Assembly (NCBI GenBank): GCA_943330855.2
Contig: CALQJI020000047.1
Location: 1-40,097, forward strand
Origin: Klebsiella pneumoniae
Lineage (GTDB): Bacteria; Verrucomicrobiota; Verrucomicrobiia; Limisphaerales; SXTU01
Reading direction: 5' to 3'
DNA length: 40,097 nucleotides
Shown here: piece after piece, positions 24,135 to 32,078 of the stretch
Numbering within the stretch: position 1 is the first letter of the stretch
Layout: each line of letters begins with the position of its first letter
Notes under the pieces: model-generated
What the model was told of the DNA's origin: nothing
Seen by the model: only the letters and a program-made list of their open reading frames with translations
Database searches by the model: none
Made by a program: the position numbers and the translations under genes

Positions 24135-24836
24135 TTACGCCGCCGGCTTCTGCGCAAGCGCGTGAATCATGCTCTCGAAGATGAGCCTTCCGTCGGCGCT
24201 GCCCAGCAGCGGCTCGCAGGCGCGCTCGGGGTGCGGCATGAGGCCGGCCACGTTGCGGCGCTCGTTGCAGATGCCGGCGATGTTCTCCAGCGCGCCGTTC
24301 GGGTTGGAATCATCAGTCGCCTCGCCCTGCGCGTTGCAGTAGCGCCAGAGGATTTGGCGGTTCGTCTTCATCTGGGCCAGCGTGTCGGCGTCCGCGAAGT
24401 AGCAGCCCTCGCCGTGCGCGATGGGCACCCGAAGCAGCTTGCCCTCGGGTATCTGGGACGTGAACGGGGAGTCGTGCGCGGCGGTCTTCAGAAAGATGTT
24501 TTCGCAGCGGAACTGAAGCGACCGGTTGCGGATGAGCGCACCGGGCAGCAGGTGCGCCTCGCAGAGGACTTGGAAGCCGTTGCAGATGCCGATGACCAGG
24601 CCGCCGTTGTCCGCGAATTGTTTCACCGCCTGCATCACGGGGCTTAAGCGGGCGATGGCTCCGCAGCGCAGGTAGTCCCCGTAGCTGAAGCCGCCGGGCA
24701 CGATGACGGCGTCAGCAGCGCCGAGGGAGCTGTCCTTGTGCCAGACGAGGCGCGCGGAGTGGCCGAGCAACTGGATGGCGTGGACGGCGTCCTGGTCACA
24801 GTTGGAGGCGGGGAATTGGAGGACGGCGAAGTTCAT
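24135..24836 (-). CDS. purQ: Phosphoribosylformylglycinamidine synthase, glutaminase subunit
   Basis: Class I glutamine amidotransferase subunit that feeds ammonia to PurL in purine synthesis. The N-terminus [14 protein letters not shown] is typical of PurQ. The nucleophilic cysteine lies in [14 protein letters not shown] and the His/Glu dyad in [12 protein letters not shown]. Length from ATG 24836 is 233 aa, normal for the separate-subunit form. The frame upstream to 24851 reads into the repeat array and is discarded. It lies directly downstream of purS; the purL synthetase subunit is not in the window. Confidence 0.95.
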   Translation of the reverse strand: MNFAVLQFPASNCDQDAVHAIQLLGHSARLVWHKDSSLGAADAVIVPGGFSYGDYLRCGAIARLSPVMQAVKQFADNGGLVIGICNGFQVLCEAHLLPGALIRNRSLQFRCENIFLKTAAHDSPFTSQIPEGKLLRVPIAHGEGCYFADADTLAQMKTNRQILWRYCNAQGEATDDSNPNGALENIAGICNERRNVAGLMPHPERACEPLLGSADGRLIFESMIHALAQKPAA

Positions 24837-24839
24837 TTT

Positions 24840-24918
24840 AGCTTTCAGCATTTAGCTTTCAGCTTTCAGCGCTGGCCAGCTCCGGTGGCTGACTGCTGAG
24901 CGCTGAGCGCTGACCGCT
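24840..24918. repeat. Inverted heptamer arrays between purS and purQ
   Basis: The left array (24840-24874) has period 7 with three AGCTTTC units plus AGCATTT and AGCGCTG. The right array (24888-24918), read on the other strand, has period 7 with units AGCGCTC, AGCAGTC and similar. The shared frame is AGCnnTC; pairing is imperfect. The element starts 4 bp upstream of the purQ ATG and ends at the base before the purS stop codon, filling the whole gap of an expected operon. Confidence 0.85.
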
Positions 24919-25161
24919 TCACTCGATTTCCAGTTTGTAGTCCTCGATCACCGGGTTGCTCAGGAAGCGGTGGCAGGCCTCGTTGAGGGCTTGCTGGGCG
25001 GCGGCGCGGTCCGTGCCGGGGGCGAGATCAATCTCGACATACTTGCCGACGTGGACGCCGATGACGCCCTGATAGCCCATGTGCTCGAGTGCGCTTTGCA
25101 CGGTCTTGCCCTGCGGGTCGAGAACGGCCTTCTTCGGTGTGATGATGATTTTGGCTTTCAT
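24919..25161 (-). CDS. purS: Phosphoribosylformylglycinamidine synthase, PurS subunit
   Basis: An 80-aa subunit that bridges PurQ and PurL in the FGAM synthase complex. The sequence MKAKIIITPKKAVLDPQGKT followed by LEHMGYQGVIGVHVGKYVEI is the standard PurS fold. The start at 25161 is set by this N-terminus; the longer frame up to 25374 covers repeats and is not coding. It is immediately upstream of purQ with an intervening heptamer element that could affect co-transcription or coupling. Confidence 0.94.
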   Translation of the reverse strand: MKAKIIITPKKAVLDPQGKTVQSALEHMGYQGVIGVHVGKYVEIDLAPGTDRAAAQQALNEACHRFLSNPVIEDYKLEIE

Positions 25162-25296
25162 TGCAGTGCGCGCGATACCGCGAAAACGAGGCGGATGGTG
25201 GGCAACGACTTCGGGCGAGGCGAGTGTTTTCTGTAAGCCCGGCGGTGAGTTTTTTTCACCCGACCCGGAGCACGGACGGAAGGGGGCGAGGAAATG

Positions 25297-25371
25297 TATA
25301 AGGAGAGCAGGAGGGCAGGAAAAAACGGCGGGTCGCGGAACCCTCTGCTCTTGCCTTCCTGCGCTCCTTAT
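25297..25371. repeat. Inverted pair of octamer arrays
   Basis: The left array (25297-25325) has period 8 with units AAGGAGAG, CAGGAGGG and CAGGAAAA. The right array (25344-25371), on the other strand, has AAGGAGCG, CAGGAAGG and CAAGAGCA. The arms begin with ATAAGGAG in both orientations and enclose about 18 bp. It lies upstream of purS and downstream of the AsnC-domain gene. Confidence 0.82.
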
Positions 25372-25378
25372 CAAGCAT

Positions 25379-25402
25379 CCGCCTCCTGACCTCGGCGGCT
25401 AC
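25379..25402. repeat. Dispersed GTAGCCGCCGAGGTCAGG motif
   Basis: On the minus strand this 24-bp segment reads GTAGCCGCCGAGGTCAGGAG... and matches the outer arm of the compound element inside arsS (14594-14619) at all but one of the shared positions I compared. It lies 4 bp from the stop codon of the AsnC-domain gene. No second arm is found here. Confidence 0.8.
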
Positions 25403-25405
25403 AGC

Positions 25406-26563
25406 TCAGCCGGCAATCATCCGCTCGCCGGGCTGGAGCTTCATGCGCTCGGGGTCGAGGCCGTTGGCGCGGCACCAGTCGCAGTAGGCGTTGGGGGAAA
25501 TTTCGCTGGGCTTGATTTCACTGCGCCCGCCCCAGAAGACGTTCGTGTAACTCACGGTGATGCCGAGGCTGGCGAGGTGCGCGTCAATCGACGCCTTGTG
25601 CGCGAGCACGAGCGTCTTGTCGGTGCCGTGGGCCACGCCCATGACATTTACGTCGCGGAACTCGGGGCCGCCCTCGCGCCAGTAGGCATGCGTCATGATG
25701 TGGTGGCGGCCCACTTCGCGGCCCGCCTCGATCTCGCGGCCGACCGGCACGGCCCAGTGGAAGAGGGCGTTGAACTTGGTGACCTTCTCGCCGGTGGTGA
25801 GGGTCTTGACGTGTTCGAGGAAGGTGGAGAAGCGCCCGATGATCTTGCGGCGGTCGAAATCAGCGGCGACTTCAAGGAACGTCGGGAGCGGGACGCCAGC
25901 CTCGGCGGCACGAGCGGTCCAGAGGTCGGGGATGATTTCCTCGGGTTTGAACTCGCGCTTCACGGCTTCGAGGATGCGCCACTCCTGTTGGTTGAGAGTG
26001 ACCATCGCGACATCGGTGACGTCGGCGGGGACTTCGGCCTTGCTGCCTGGCTCCATGCCTTTGCGCCTTGTGTGACCGACGCCGAGGGCGAAGAGTTTCT
26101 TTGCCGGCATGAGCCGGAAGTGGCCCGCGCCGATGCGTTGCGCGAGATACTCACAGTGGCGGGGCATGGAGTAGCCAGCGGGAATCTTAAGCGTGGTCCA
26201 AAGTTTGTAGGTGGAGCCGGGCGTGGCGGCGTCCGTGGAGCGCGTGACGACGTGGCCGGAGAAGGGGTCGTTCTGGAAGAGGTCGTCGAAGCCCGCGTCG
26301 AGCTTCTCCTGCGGGACTTCCCAGGCGACGAGCGCGCCTTGGGCGAGGTTCGTGGCGAGCAAGGTCTGCCGCACCCGGCGGATGACGCCCGCGCGGAGCA
26401 TGGCTTGGATGCGCTCGATGACGGTGTCCAGCGGCAGTCCGGTCTGCTGTGCGATGGCGCCGAGCGGGTCCGTCTGAAAGCCCTTCAACTGGTCCTCGGA
26501 GACGGAGAGGATGCGGTGGTTGATGGGGTCAGCAATTTCAACCGGGATGGTGGCAAGGCTCAT
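25406..26563 (-). CDS. Double AsnC-domain protein, siroheme decarboxylase-like (AhbAB/NirDL type)
   Basis: A 385-aa protein composed of two Lrp/AsnC-like units: an N-terminal winged-helix segment (LGAIAQQTGLPLDTVIERIQAMLRAGVIRRVRQ), an AsnC ligand-type beta domain ending LMPAKKLFALGV, then a second unit (LNQQEWRILEAVKREF...) ending IMTHAYWRE...DVNVMGVAHG. This fused layout and the HxY/LPAxxLFxIGV-like motifs fit siroheme decarboxylases (AhbA/AhbB, NirD/L/G/H), which make 12,18-didecarboxysiroheme for haem d1 or alternative haem synthesis. It could also be an uncharacterised Lrp regulator. No other haem genes are adjacent. The start ATG at 26563 is followed by a normal N-terminus. Confidence 0.65.
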   Translation of the reverse strand: MSLATIPVEIADPINHRILSVSEDQLKGFQTDPLGAIAQQTGLPLDTVIERIQAMLRAGVIRRVRQTLLATNLAQGALVAWEVPQEKLDAGFDDLFQNDPFSGHVVTRSTDAATPGSTYKLWTTLKIPAGYSMPRHCEYLAQRIGAGHFRLMPAKKLFALGVGHTRRKGMEPGSKAEVPADVTDVAMVTLNQQEWRILEAVKREFKPEEIIPDLWTARAAEAGVPLPTFLEVAADFDRRKIIGRFSTFLEHVKTLTTGEKVTKFNALFHWAVPVGREIEAGREVGRHHIMTHAYWREGGPEFRDVNVMGVAHGTDKTLVLAHKASIDAHLASLGITVSYTNVFWGGRSEIKPSEISPNAYCDWCRANGLDPERMKLQPGERMIAG

Positions 26564-26703
26564 GGTTCAGGTATCAGACGTAACTTTCGCGCACATCATC
26601 CCCGACGTGACGATTGGCTGCCAGCCGGAATTTGCCTCATACCAGCCGCATTCTGTCGGCGGACAGAGTCAGGAGACGCGGACTGAACTGGAGGCGTTCT
26701 TTC

Positions 26704-26763
26704 GCCACGGATGGAACACAGAAGAAACCCGGAAGGGGACGAGATGAAGGTTCTATCCGTGGC
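26704..26763. repeat. 11-bp repeat with inverted ends
   Basis: GCCACGGATGGAAC (26704-26717) is inverted at 26750-26763 with one mismatch. Inside the left arm imperfect 11-bp units follow (ACGGATGGAAC, ACAGAAGAAAC, then a CCGGAAGG type). It lies in the 283-bp region between the AsnC-domain gene and the first response regulator; the rest of that region, including a GCGGCGTCGCC-type palindrome near 26830, shows no gene. Confidence 0.75.
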
Positions 26764-26846
26764 TCAACCACATGCGCTCGGTTGAGTCGAGCATGGGGGC
26801 GGAGGAAGTTTGCGACTCCTCGCGGCGTCGCCTACGCGGCGCGAGG

Positions 26847-27497
26847 TCAGTGCTGCGTCGCGGCCCACTGCTCCGCATAGCGGCGGAGGTCGGCTTGGCT
26901 GGAGAGGCCGAGCTTGTGGACGATGTTCTCGCAAACCAGCGGGAGCGCGAGGGGCTGGTGCGCGAGGCGGCGGGTGATTTCCTCCGGCGCACAGCCGGTG
27001 CCCAGCAGTTGGAGCACGAGCCGTTCAACGTCGTTGAGCAAATCCTGCCGACTCCAAGGTTGGGCTCGGAAACGATGCTCGATCTCGGCCAAAGCCTGTC
27101 CGGAAATCGCCGGGGTGGCGAAGAACCGGCCCGCCAATGCGTCGCGGATAGCGGTGACGAGGAAGGTGGGCGCTGACTGTTTGAGCACGTAGGCGGCGGC
27201 CCCGCAGTTGGTGGCTTCCTGCACGTAACGTGGGTCGTCGAAAAGGGAGAGCACGATAACGAGCGGTCGCGGCGTTTGCAGGGCCAGCTCGCGCAACAAG
27301 TCGAGACCGCCGACCATCGGCATAATGATGTCGGTGATGACCACGTCCGGGGTGGATTGCTCGACGAGATGCAGCGCTTCGAGGCCATTCGCCGCTTCGC
27401 CCACTACACGGAAATCGGGCTGCGCTCGCAGCAGGCCGCCGATGGCCCGGCGCGTGAGGGGATGGTCCTCTACGAGGAGGATGCTGATGATTTTCAC
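26847..27497 (-). CDS. NarL-like response regulator with divergent HTH (copy 1)
   Basis: A 216-aa protein. Residues 1-125 form a canonical receiver (LLVEDHPLTRRAI, phospho-acceptor D56 in VVITDIIMP, K106 in YVLKQSA). The C-terminal region aligns in position with the LuxR/NarL helix-turn-helix (LLNDVERLVLQLLGTGCAPEEITRRLAHQ), but the recognition-helix signature GTVKxH is replaced by ALPLVCENIVHKLGL, including a proline, so DNA binding may be altered. It is the third gene of a kinase-regulator-regulator operon, 18 bp after copy 2, and is its paralogue. Confidence 0.87.
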   Translation of the reverse strand: MKIISILLVEDHPLTRRAIGGLLRAQPDFRVVGEAANGLEALHLVEQSTPDVVITDIIMPMVGGLDLLRELALQTPRPLVIVLSLFDDPRYVQEATNCGAAAYVLKQSAPTFLVTAIRDALAGRFFATPAISGQALAEIEHRFRAQPWSRQDLLNDVERLVLQLLGTGCAPEEITRRLAHQPLALPLVCENIVHKLGLSSQADLRRYAEQWAATQH

Positions 27498-27515
27498 GAC
27501 GGGGGACTCGGCAGG

Positions 27516-28169
27516 CTAGTGCTCACGCGCCCACTGCGCGGCCAACTGACGCACGTCTGCAAGCTCGCGCATCCCGAGCTTGAGCGCGATGTTGCGGGAG
27601 AGGACGGGGATCGCCAGCGGTTGCCGACCGAGCTGGGGGGCGATTTGCTCCTCAGTCGCACCGGCGGCCATCAGTTGTAACAGCAGCCGCTCCTCGGTAG
27701 TGAGCAGTTGATTGCGATCCACGGGACGGTGCCCCGGTTCGGGTGCAGGCTGCGCAAGGGGCTTTCCGGACAACGGGCAACTGGAGTAAAACCGCCCGGC
27801 CAGAACCTCGCGCACGGCGGGGACGAGGCCGGCGGATGCGGAGTGTTTCAACACATAGCCCGCCGCGCCCAACTGCATGGCCTGCTGCACATAGGCTTCG
27901 TCGTCGTGCAGTGACAACACGATGGTCTTGGGAAGATTCGGAGTCGGGTTTTTGCGCAACTCACGGAGCAGCTCCAACCCGCCGAGCATGGGCATGACGA
28001 CGTCCAGCACCATCACGTCCGGGCGGTGCTGCGCGATAAGATGCAGTGCCGTCATGCCGTCGGCAGACTCGCCCACCACCTGAAAGTCCGGCTGACTCTG
28101 CAACAGGCTGCGGATGCCGCGCCGGATCAGGGGATGGTCGTCCACTATCAAAAAGGTGTGGCGGGTCAT
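27516..28169 (-). CDS. NarL-like response regulator with divergent HTH (copy 2)
   Basis: A 217-aa protein with receiver residues D56 (VMVLDVVMP) and K108 (YVLKHSA), and the same divergent C-terminal domain as the next gene (LLTTEERLLLQLMAAGATEEQIAPQLGRQPLAIPVLSRNIALKLGM). The shared QPLA-x-P motif where the recognition helix should begin suggests that the change is ancestral and conserved, not decay. Its start overlaps the stop of the kinase gene by four bases (ATGA), so it is translationally coupled to its likely phospho-donor. Confidence 0.88.
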   Translation of the reverse strand: MTRHTFLIVDDHPLIRRGIRSLLQSQPDFQVVGESADGMTALHLIAQHRPDVMVLDVVMPMLGGLELLRELRKNPTPNLPKTIVLSLHDDEAYVQQAMQLGAAGYVLKHSASAGLVPAVREVLAGRFYSSCPLSGKPLAQPAPEPGHRPVDRNQLLTTEERLLLQLMAAGATEEQIAPQLGRQPLAIPVLSRNIALKLGMRELADVRQLAAQWAREH

Positions 28170-29419
28170 GCGGGGACGGGCTTTGCAAAATCAGTCGGGC
28201 GCAGAAGCTGCGTATCCAACAGGCGGGAATCTTGGGCGAGTGCAGGAATAAGGCAGGCTTCAGCGATGGGGAACTCGGCGATCACCCGGGTGCCCTGCCC
28301 GGGACGGGCGGAGACCGACCATGTGCCACCGAGCAGACGCACGCGTTCCTGCATCCCGACGAGTCCGCAACTGCCGTTGCGGCTCAGGCCCGCGCGCGGG
28401 TCGAAGCCCTGACCCTGATCGGAGATTTGCACGTGCAACAGACCGGGACCAGACCACAGCAGCAGGCGCACTTCCCGCACTTTGGCGTGACGGGCAACGT
28501 TGGTGAGAGATTCCTGAATGGTCCGGTAAACGGCCGTCTCTATCTCGGGATCAAACCGCAGTCCGTCCACCCCTTCGTGCTCGAAATCCACCTCCACCCG
28601 CGTGTTCGCCGTGTAGCGTTGGCAATACCAGACCATCGCGGGCACCAGCCCAAAATCATCGAGCATCGCCGGGCGCAGCTCTTGCCAGAGATTGCGGATG
28701 AGCTGCGTCAGTCGGGTGAGGGAGGCGCGTCCGTCGGCCAGAGCCTCGGACGCGCCGTCCTTGACTTGGCTATCGAGGCTGTCGAAGGCGAACTTCAAGA
28801 CCGTGAGCGCCTGCCCTGCCTCATCGTGCAACTCATGCGCCAGCCGACGGCGTTCGCGCTCCTGAGTCTCGAGGAGACGGCGGCTGAACGTGCGCAACTC
28901 GGCCGTGGCTTGTTCGAGCGAGCTGTTGGCCAGGCGCAGTTCGTTGGTGCGCACCAGCACGCGTTCCTCCAAAAGCTCGTTGGACCGGCGCAGCGCCTCG
29001 CCCGCCTCGCGGATTCGCACAAACGATTGGAGGCGCGCGATCAGCTCTACCGGCTGGATGGGTTTGGTCAGGTATTCGTCCGCGCCCTGATTCAACCCGG
29101 AGACGCGGCTCTGCACGCCTACTTCCATGCCGGAGATGAGGATGATGAAGAGCGTCTCGAATTTCGGGTTCGCCTTCAACGCGGCACAGACCTCCCGCCC
29201 GTCCGCATCAGGCAGCCGCACATCCAACAGGAGCAGTTCCGGCTGCCGTTGCGCCAGCAGCGCGAGCCCTTCTCCGGCGGAAAAAGCCTGCCAGACCTCG
29301 AAGCCCTCCAGTTCCAGCAACTCTGCCATCACGCCCACGGTCGCCCGGTCATCGTCCACGATTAGGACGCTGTGCCGGGGAGCGCCGGGGGCGGGGACCA
29401 CCGTCGAAAAATGGGTCAC
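28166..29419 (-). CDS. Receiver-containing HisKA_3 histidine kinase
   Basis: A 417-aa soluble kinase with no transmembrane segment. The N-terminus is a receiver domain (VLIVDDDRA, D66 in LLLLDVRLP, K119 in EYLTKP). A coiled-coil linker (about 138-185) leads to a HisKA_3 dimerisation domain with phospho-acceptor H198 in RRRLAHELHDEAGQAL. The HATPase domain shows the N-box ESLTNVARHAK and G-box DQGQGFDP...GLVGMQERV. Such kinases pair with NarL-family regulators, two of which follow directly. The N-terminal receiver implies input from another kinase or feedback control. The signal is unknown. Confidence 0.92.
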   Translation of the reverse strand: MTHFSTVVPAPGAPRHSVLIVDDDRATVGVMAELLELEGFEVWQAFSAGEGLALLAQRQPELLLLDVRLPDADGREVCAALKANPKFETLFIILISGMEVGVQSRVSGLNQGADEYLTKPIQPVELIARLQSFVRIREAGEALRRSNELLEERVLVRTNELRLANSSLEQATAELRTFSRRLLETQERERRRLAHELHDEAGQALTVLKFAFDSLDSQVKDGASEALADGRASLTRLTQLIRNLWQELRPAMLDDFGLVPAMVWYCQRYTANTRVEVDFEHEGVDGLRFDPEIETAVYRTIQESLTNVARHAKVREVRLLLWSGPGLLHVQISDQGQGFDPRAGLSRNGSCGLVGMQERVRLLGGTWSVSARPGQGTRVIAEFPIAEACLIPALAQDSRLLDTQLLRPTDFAKPVPA

Positions 29420-29566
29420 CAGCTAATCAAAGCACACTCACAGCTCCGGGCAAAAGCTCAAAAACATCAACTCGGAGTGCTGTGGCGCACCTGCACTCGT
29501 CGTCGCGTGTGCTTCCAAAACTGCATTCCCGAGCCTTCAAATTGCGCGCGTTCTGAACCTCGCGGC

Positions 29567-30805
29567 TTACACGCTGACCAATCGGTTCGGCTTCGCCCAC
29601 CGGATGCGGGCGAGCAACAGGTCTCCTCGATAGCCGCGCTTGGGGATGATCTCGCCGTCCGTCACCCACGATTCTGCCGGGCTGACGTTCACCGGGTGGA
29701 AGTTACCGCTGTAGGCTACCTCGTCCGGGTGGTTCACCCCGTCCCCCACCAGCGGCAGCACGACGCGCTCCGTATCGCGCCGCAGCCGCAAGGTCGCCGG
29801 GTCCACCTGCGCCATCCAAACCGGGGCGCGCCAACGGGGGACGTTTACATTGCTCGCGTCCTTGCGGGTGTAGACGAGCCAGAGCGCGTCCGAGTGCGCC
29901 AGCCAGTGCTGCTGCGTGGTGGACAGATTAAGCGGCTCGCCGTTCTCCCATGCCCACGGTTGCTTCGGCGTCCACTTCAGCCCGTCGTCCCCGGCGCAGA
30001 CGTAGCCGCGATTGTCCTCGGCGCGAAGGGTGAGGAAGAAGCGGCCTTGGAACTGGGTGACGGACGGCTCCAGCAGGCCGCGGCCCGTGTCGTGTTTGAT
30101 TTCCTCGCCGACCTGCTTCACCGCGAGCGTCTCGCCATCGAAGGAACAAATCACGCCGGCAACGGAACGCGGTTTATTCTTCACGCTGCCGAAGGTGAAC
30201 GCCATCTGGAGGTCGCCGTTCGGCAACAAGACGCGTTGCCCGCAGTTGTTCGAGTAAATCTGTGCGCCGCGCGGGTCGGCCCATTCCAGCTTGCGGCGCG
30301 CGCCCCATTGGCCAGCGCGCCAAACGGCGTAGATCGGCCAGCGCGGCGGCTGGTCAGCGGAAAATTTCGGGCCGGAGTAAAAGACGTTGTGCCCGACGGC
30401 GAGCACGGACTTCGTTTGCGGATGCCACTCCGGCACCACATCGCAGACGCCTTCTTCGGAGCCGTTGGCTTGCCTCACACGGCCCAGCGGCGGCACGGGC
30501 TGCGGTTCGCTCCAAGTCTTACCGAGGTCGCGCGAGGTCATCCACTGCACGGGCCCAAAGTAGTCCGAGCCGGCAATCGTTTGCAGCGTCATGAACACCG
30601 CCGCGCCGCTCGCGCCCGGCACCACGCACGCGCGCGGGTGGAACCACGCGGGGCCACTCCCATCCCGGCCCCGCCGCAGCGTGACCTTCTCGATGGACGC
30701 GATGAGCCCGGGGGCTTCCGCCGCGCGCACCTCCATCGCCCCGAGCGTGCTGGCCAGTGCGGCCCGGCGGAGGAACTCACGGCGGGAACGGGCGGTTGAA
30801 GGCAT
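29567..30805 (-). CDS. Tat-exported sialidase-like (BNR repeat) protein
   Basis: A 412-aa protein with twin-arginine signal (SRREFLRRAALASTLGA) from ATG 30805. The fold is suggested by BNR/Asp-box-like segments (MTSRDLGKTWSEP, CAGDDGLKWTP) and the repeating six-bladed pattern of exo-alpha-sialidases. The family acts on sialic acid or other glycans or is non-catalytic; the full sialidase arginine triad could not be verified. It follows the kinase operon, in the same direction but upstream of its promoter region, and diverges from the PotABC genes. The longer frame to 30877 is discarded, because the Tat motif would lie too far from the start. Confidence 0.78.
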   Translation of the reverse strand: MPSTARSRREFLRRAALASTLGAMEVRAAEAPGLIASIEKVTLRRGRDGSGPAWFHPRACVVPGASGAAVFMTLQTIAGSDYFGPVQWMTSRDLGKTWSEPQPVPPLGRVRQANGSEEGVCDVVPEWHPQTKSVLAVGHNVFYSGPKFSADQPPRWPIYAVWRAGQWGARRKLEWADPRGAQIYSNNCGQRVLLPNGDLQMAFTFGSVKNKPRSVAGVICSFDGETLAVKQVGEEIKHDTGRGLLEPSVTQFQGRFFLTLRAEDNRGYVCAGDDGLKWTPKQPWAWENGEPLNLSTTQQHWLAHSDALWLVYTRKDASNVNVPRWRAPVWMAQVDPATLRLRRDTERVVLPLVGDGVNHPDEVAYSGNFHPVNVSPAESWVTDGEIIPKRGYRGDLLLARIRWAKPNRLVSV

Positions 30806-30941
30806 GGCCGAAGATAGCGTGGCGGAATCCGACGACAAGCCTGACGCCAACCAAGGAAGCCAACTCTCGACTCTCAATTTTTAGCGCTCAACGAGCCCCT
30901 CCACCCCTCGGCGACTGCACGATTTTGCTTCGTCTTCGCCC

Positions 30942-32078
30942 GTGCTTTCCGCTACGAAAGCCGGATTGCAACCCGTTGAAACAAAACTCAACGCCGCCTC
31001 GGCCCTCGCCGTCGAGTGCCAGCATCTCACGCGGCGCTTCGGCAAGGTCGAAGCCCTCGCGGGCGTGACCCTCAACGTGCGGCGCGGTGAGTTCTTCTCG
31101 CTGCTCGGTCCCTCCGGCTGCGGCAAGACCACGCTGCTGCGCATCATCGCGGGCTTGGATTTGCCCGACAGCGGCGAGCTGCGTATCGGCGGCGCTGCGG
31201 CGCTGCGGCTCCCGGCTTGGAAGCGCCCGGTCAACACCGTCTTCCAATCCTACGCGCTGTTCCCGCACCTGAGCGTCTCGGAAAACATCGCCTTTGGCCT
31301 GCGCATGAAGCGGATGTCCTCCCACGACATCGTCCGGCTCACGACCGCCGTGATGGAGCTGATGCAAATCATCCCCCTCGCGGGTCGGCGACCCAACGAG
31401 CTTTCCGGCGGGCAGAAGCAACGCGTTGCCCTCGCCCGAGCCGCCGTCAACGAGCCACAGGTGCTGCTGCTCGACGAGCCACTCGGCGCGCTCGACCTGA
31501 AGTTGCGCAAGGAGCTTCAGCTCGAACTGCATCAACTTCAGCGGCGGCTGGGCATCACCTTCATCCACGTCACGCACGATCAGGAGGAGGCCATGACCAT
31601 GAGTGATCGCATCGCCGTGATGAACGCGGGCCGCATCGAGCAGCTCGGCACGCCGGAGGAGCTTTACGAGCGGCCCAAGACGCGTTTCGTCGCGCAGAAC
31701 ATCGGCGCGTGCAACCTCTTCGAGGGCAAATTCATCTCCCGCAGCGGCAGCACTGTGGTGGCGGACACGCCGGTGGGCCACCTGCGCGTGGACTTGTCCG
31801 CCGCCGGAATCGAGCTGGCCGAGCAGGGCAACCTCTCGCTGGGATTCCGCCCCGAACGCCTCTCCCTCGAAGGCGGAGCGCCCGGTGACAATCGCCTGCT
31901 CGGACGCATCGATGAAATCACCTTCAACGGCGCGGCAAGCCACTACCGTGTGGTGGCCGGCCGCGCCGCGCTGCGCGTCACCGAGCTGAATTCCGGACGG
32001 CGCGCCGTCGGCCTCTTCGTCGGCGACACAGTCGAAGTCTCCTTGTCTCCGACCAACATTTTCCTACTGGAGGGCTGA
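30942..32078 (+). CDS. potA: Spermidine/putrescine-type ABC transporter ATPase
   Basis: A 378-aa ATP-binding subunit. Walker A is GPSGCGKTTLL, the Q-loop follows in VFQSYALFPHL, the ABC signature is LSGGQKQRVALARA and Walker B is VLLLDEPLGALD with the H-loop in HVTHDQEEAMTM. The C-terminal TOBE domain (LSLGFRPERLSLEG...) and high similarity in overall layout indicate the PotA/polyamine or related (thiamine, iron, putrescine) importer class. It is the first gene of an operon with two permeases, and potB starts on the base after its stop with GGAGGG just upstream. The start ATG 30942 gives a slightly long N-terminus before the first strand. Confidence 0.92.
   Translation: MLSATKAGLQPVETKLNAASALAVECQHLTRRFGKVEALAGVTLNVRRGEFFSLLGPSGCGKTTLLRIIAGLDLPDSGELRIGGAAALRLPAWKRPVNTVFQSYALFPHLSVSENIAFGLRMKRMSSHDIVRLTTAVMELMQIIPLAGRRPNELSGGQKQRVALARAAVNEPQVLLLDEPLGALDLKLRKELQLELHQLQRRLGITFIHVTHDQEEAMTMSDRIAVMNAGRIEQLGTPEELYERPKTRFVAQNIGACNLFEGKFISRSGSTVVADTPVGHLRVDLSAAGIELAEQGNLSLGFRPERLSLEGGAPGDNRLLGRIDEITFNGAASHYRVVAGRAALRVTELNSGRRAVGLFVGDTVEVSLSPTNIFLLEG

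Noticed and set aside
18067..25371. Tandem arrays as possible CRISPR
   Set aside because: Units are 7-8 bp with no spacers and no cas genes; they do not fit CRISPR.
25162..25374. N-terminal extension of PurS to 151 aa
   Set aside because: PurS is about 80 aa in all known cases and the extension covers the octamer repeat.
25079..26686. 535-aa open frame on the plus strand opposite the AsnC-domain gene
   Set aside because: Shadow frame; it crosses repeats and the purS start, and composition is non-protein-like.
28046..30799. Long plus-strand frames opposite the kinase and sialidase genes
   Set aside because: Both are antisense to genes with intact catalytic or fold motifs.
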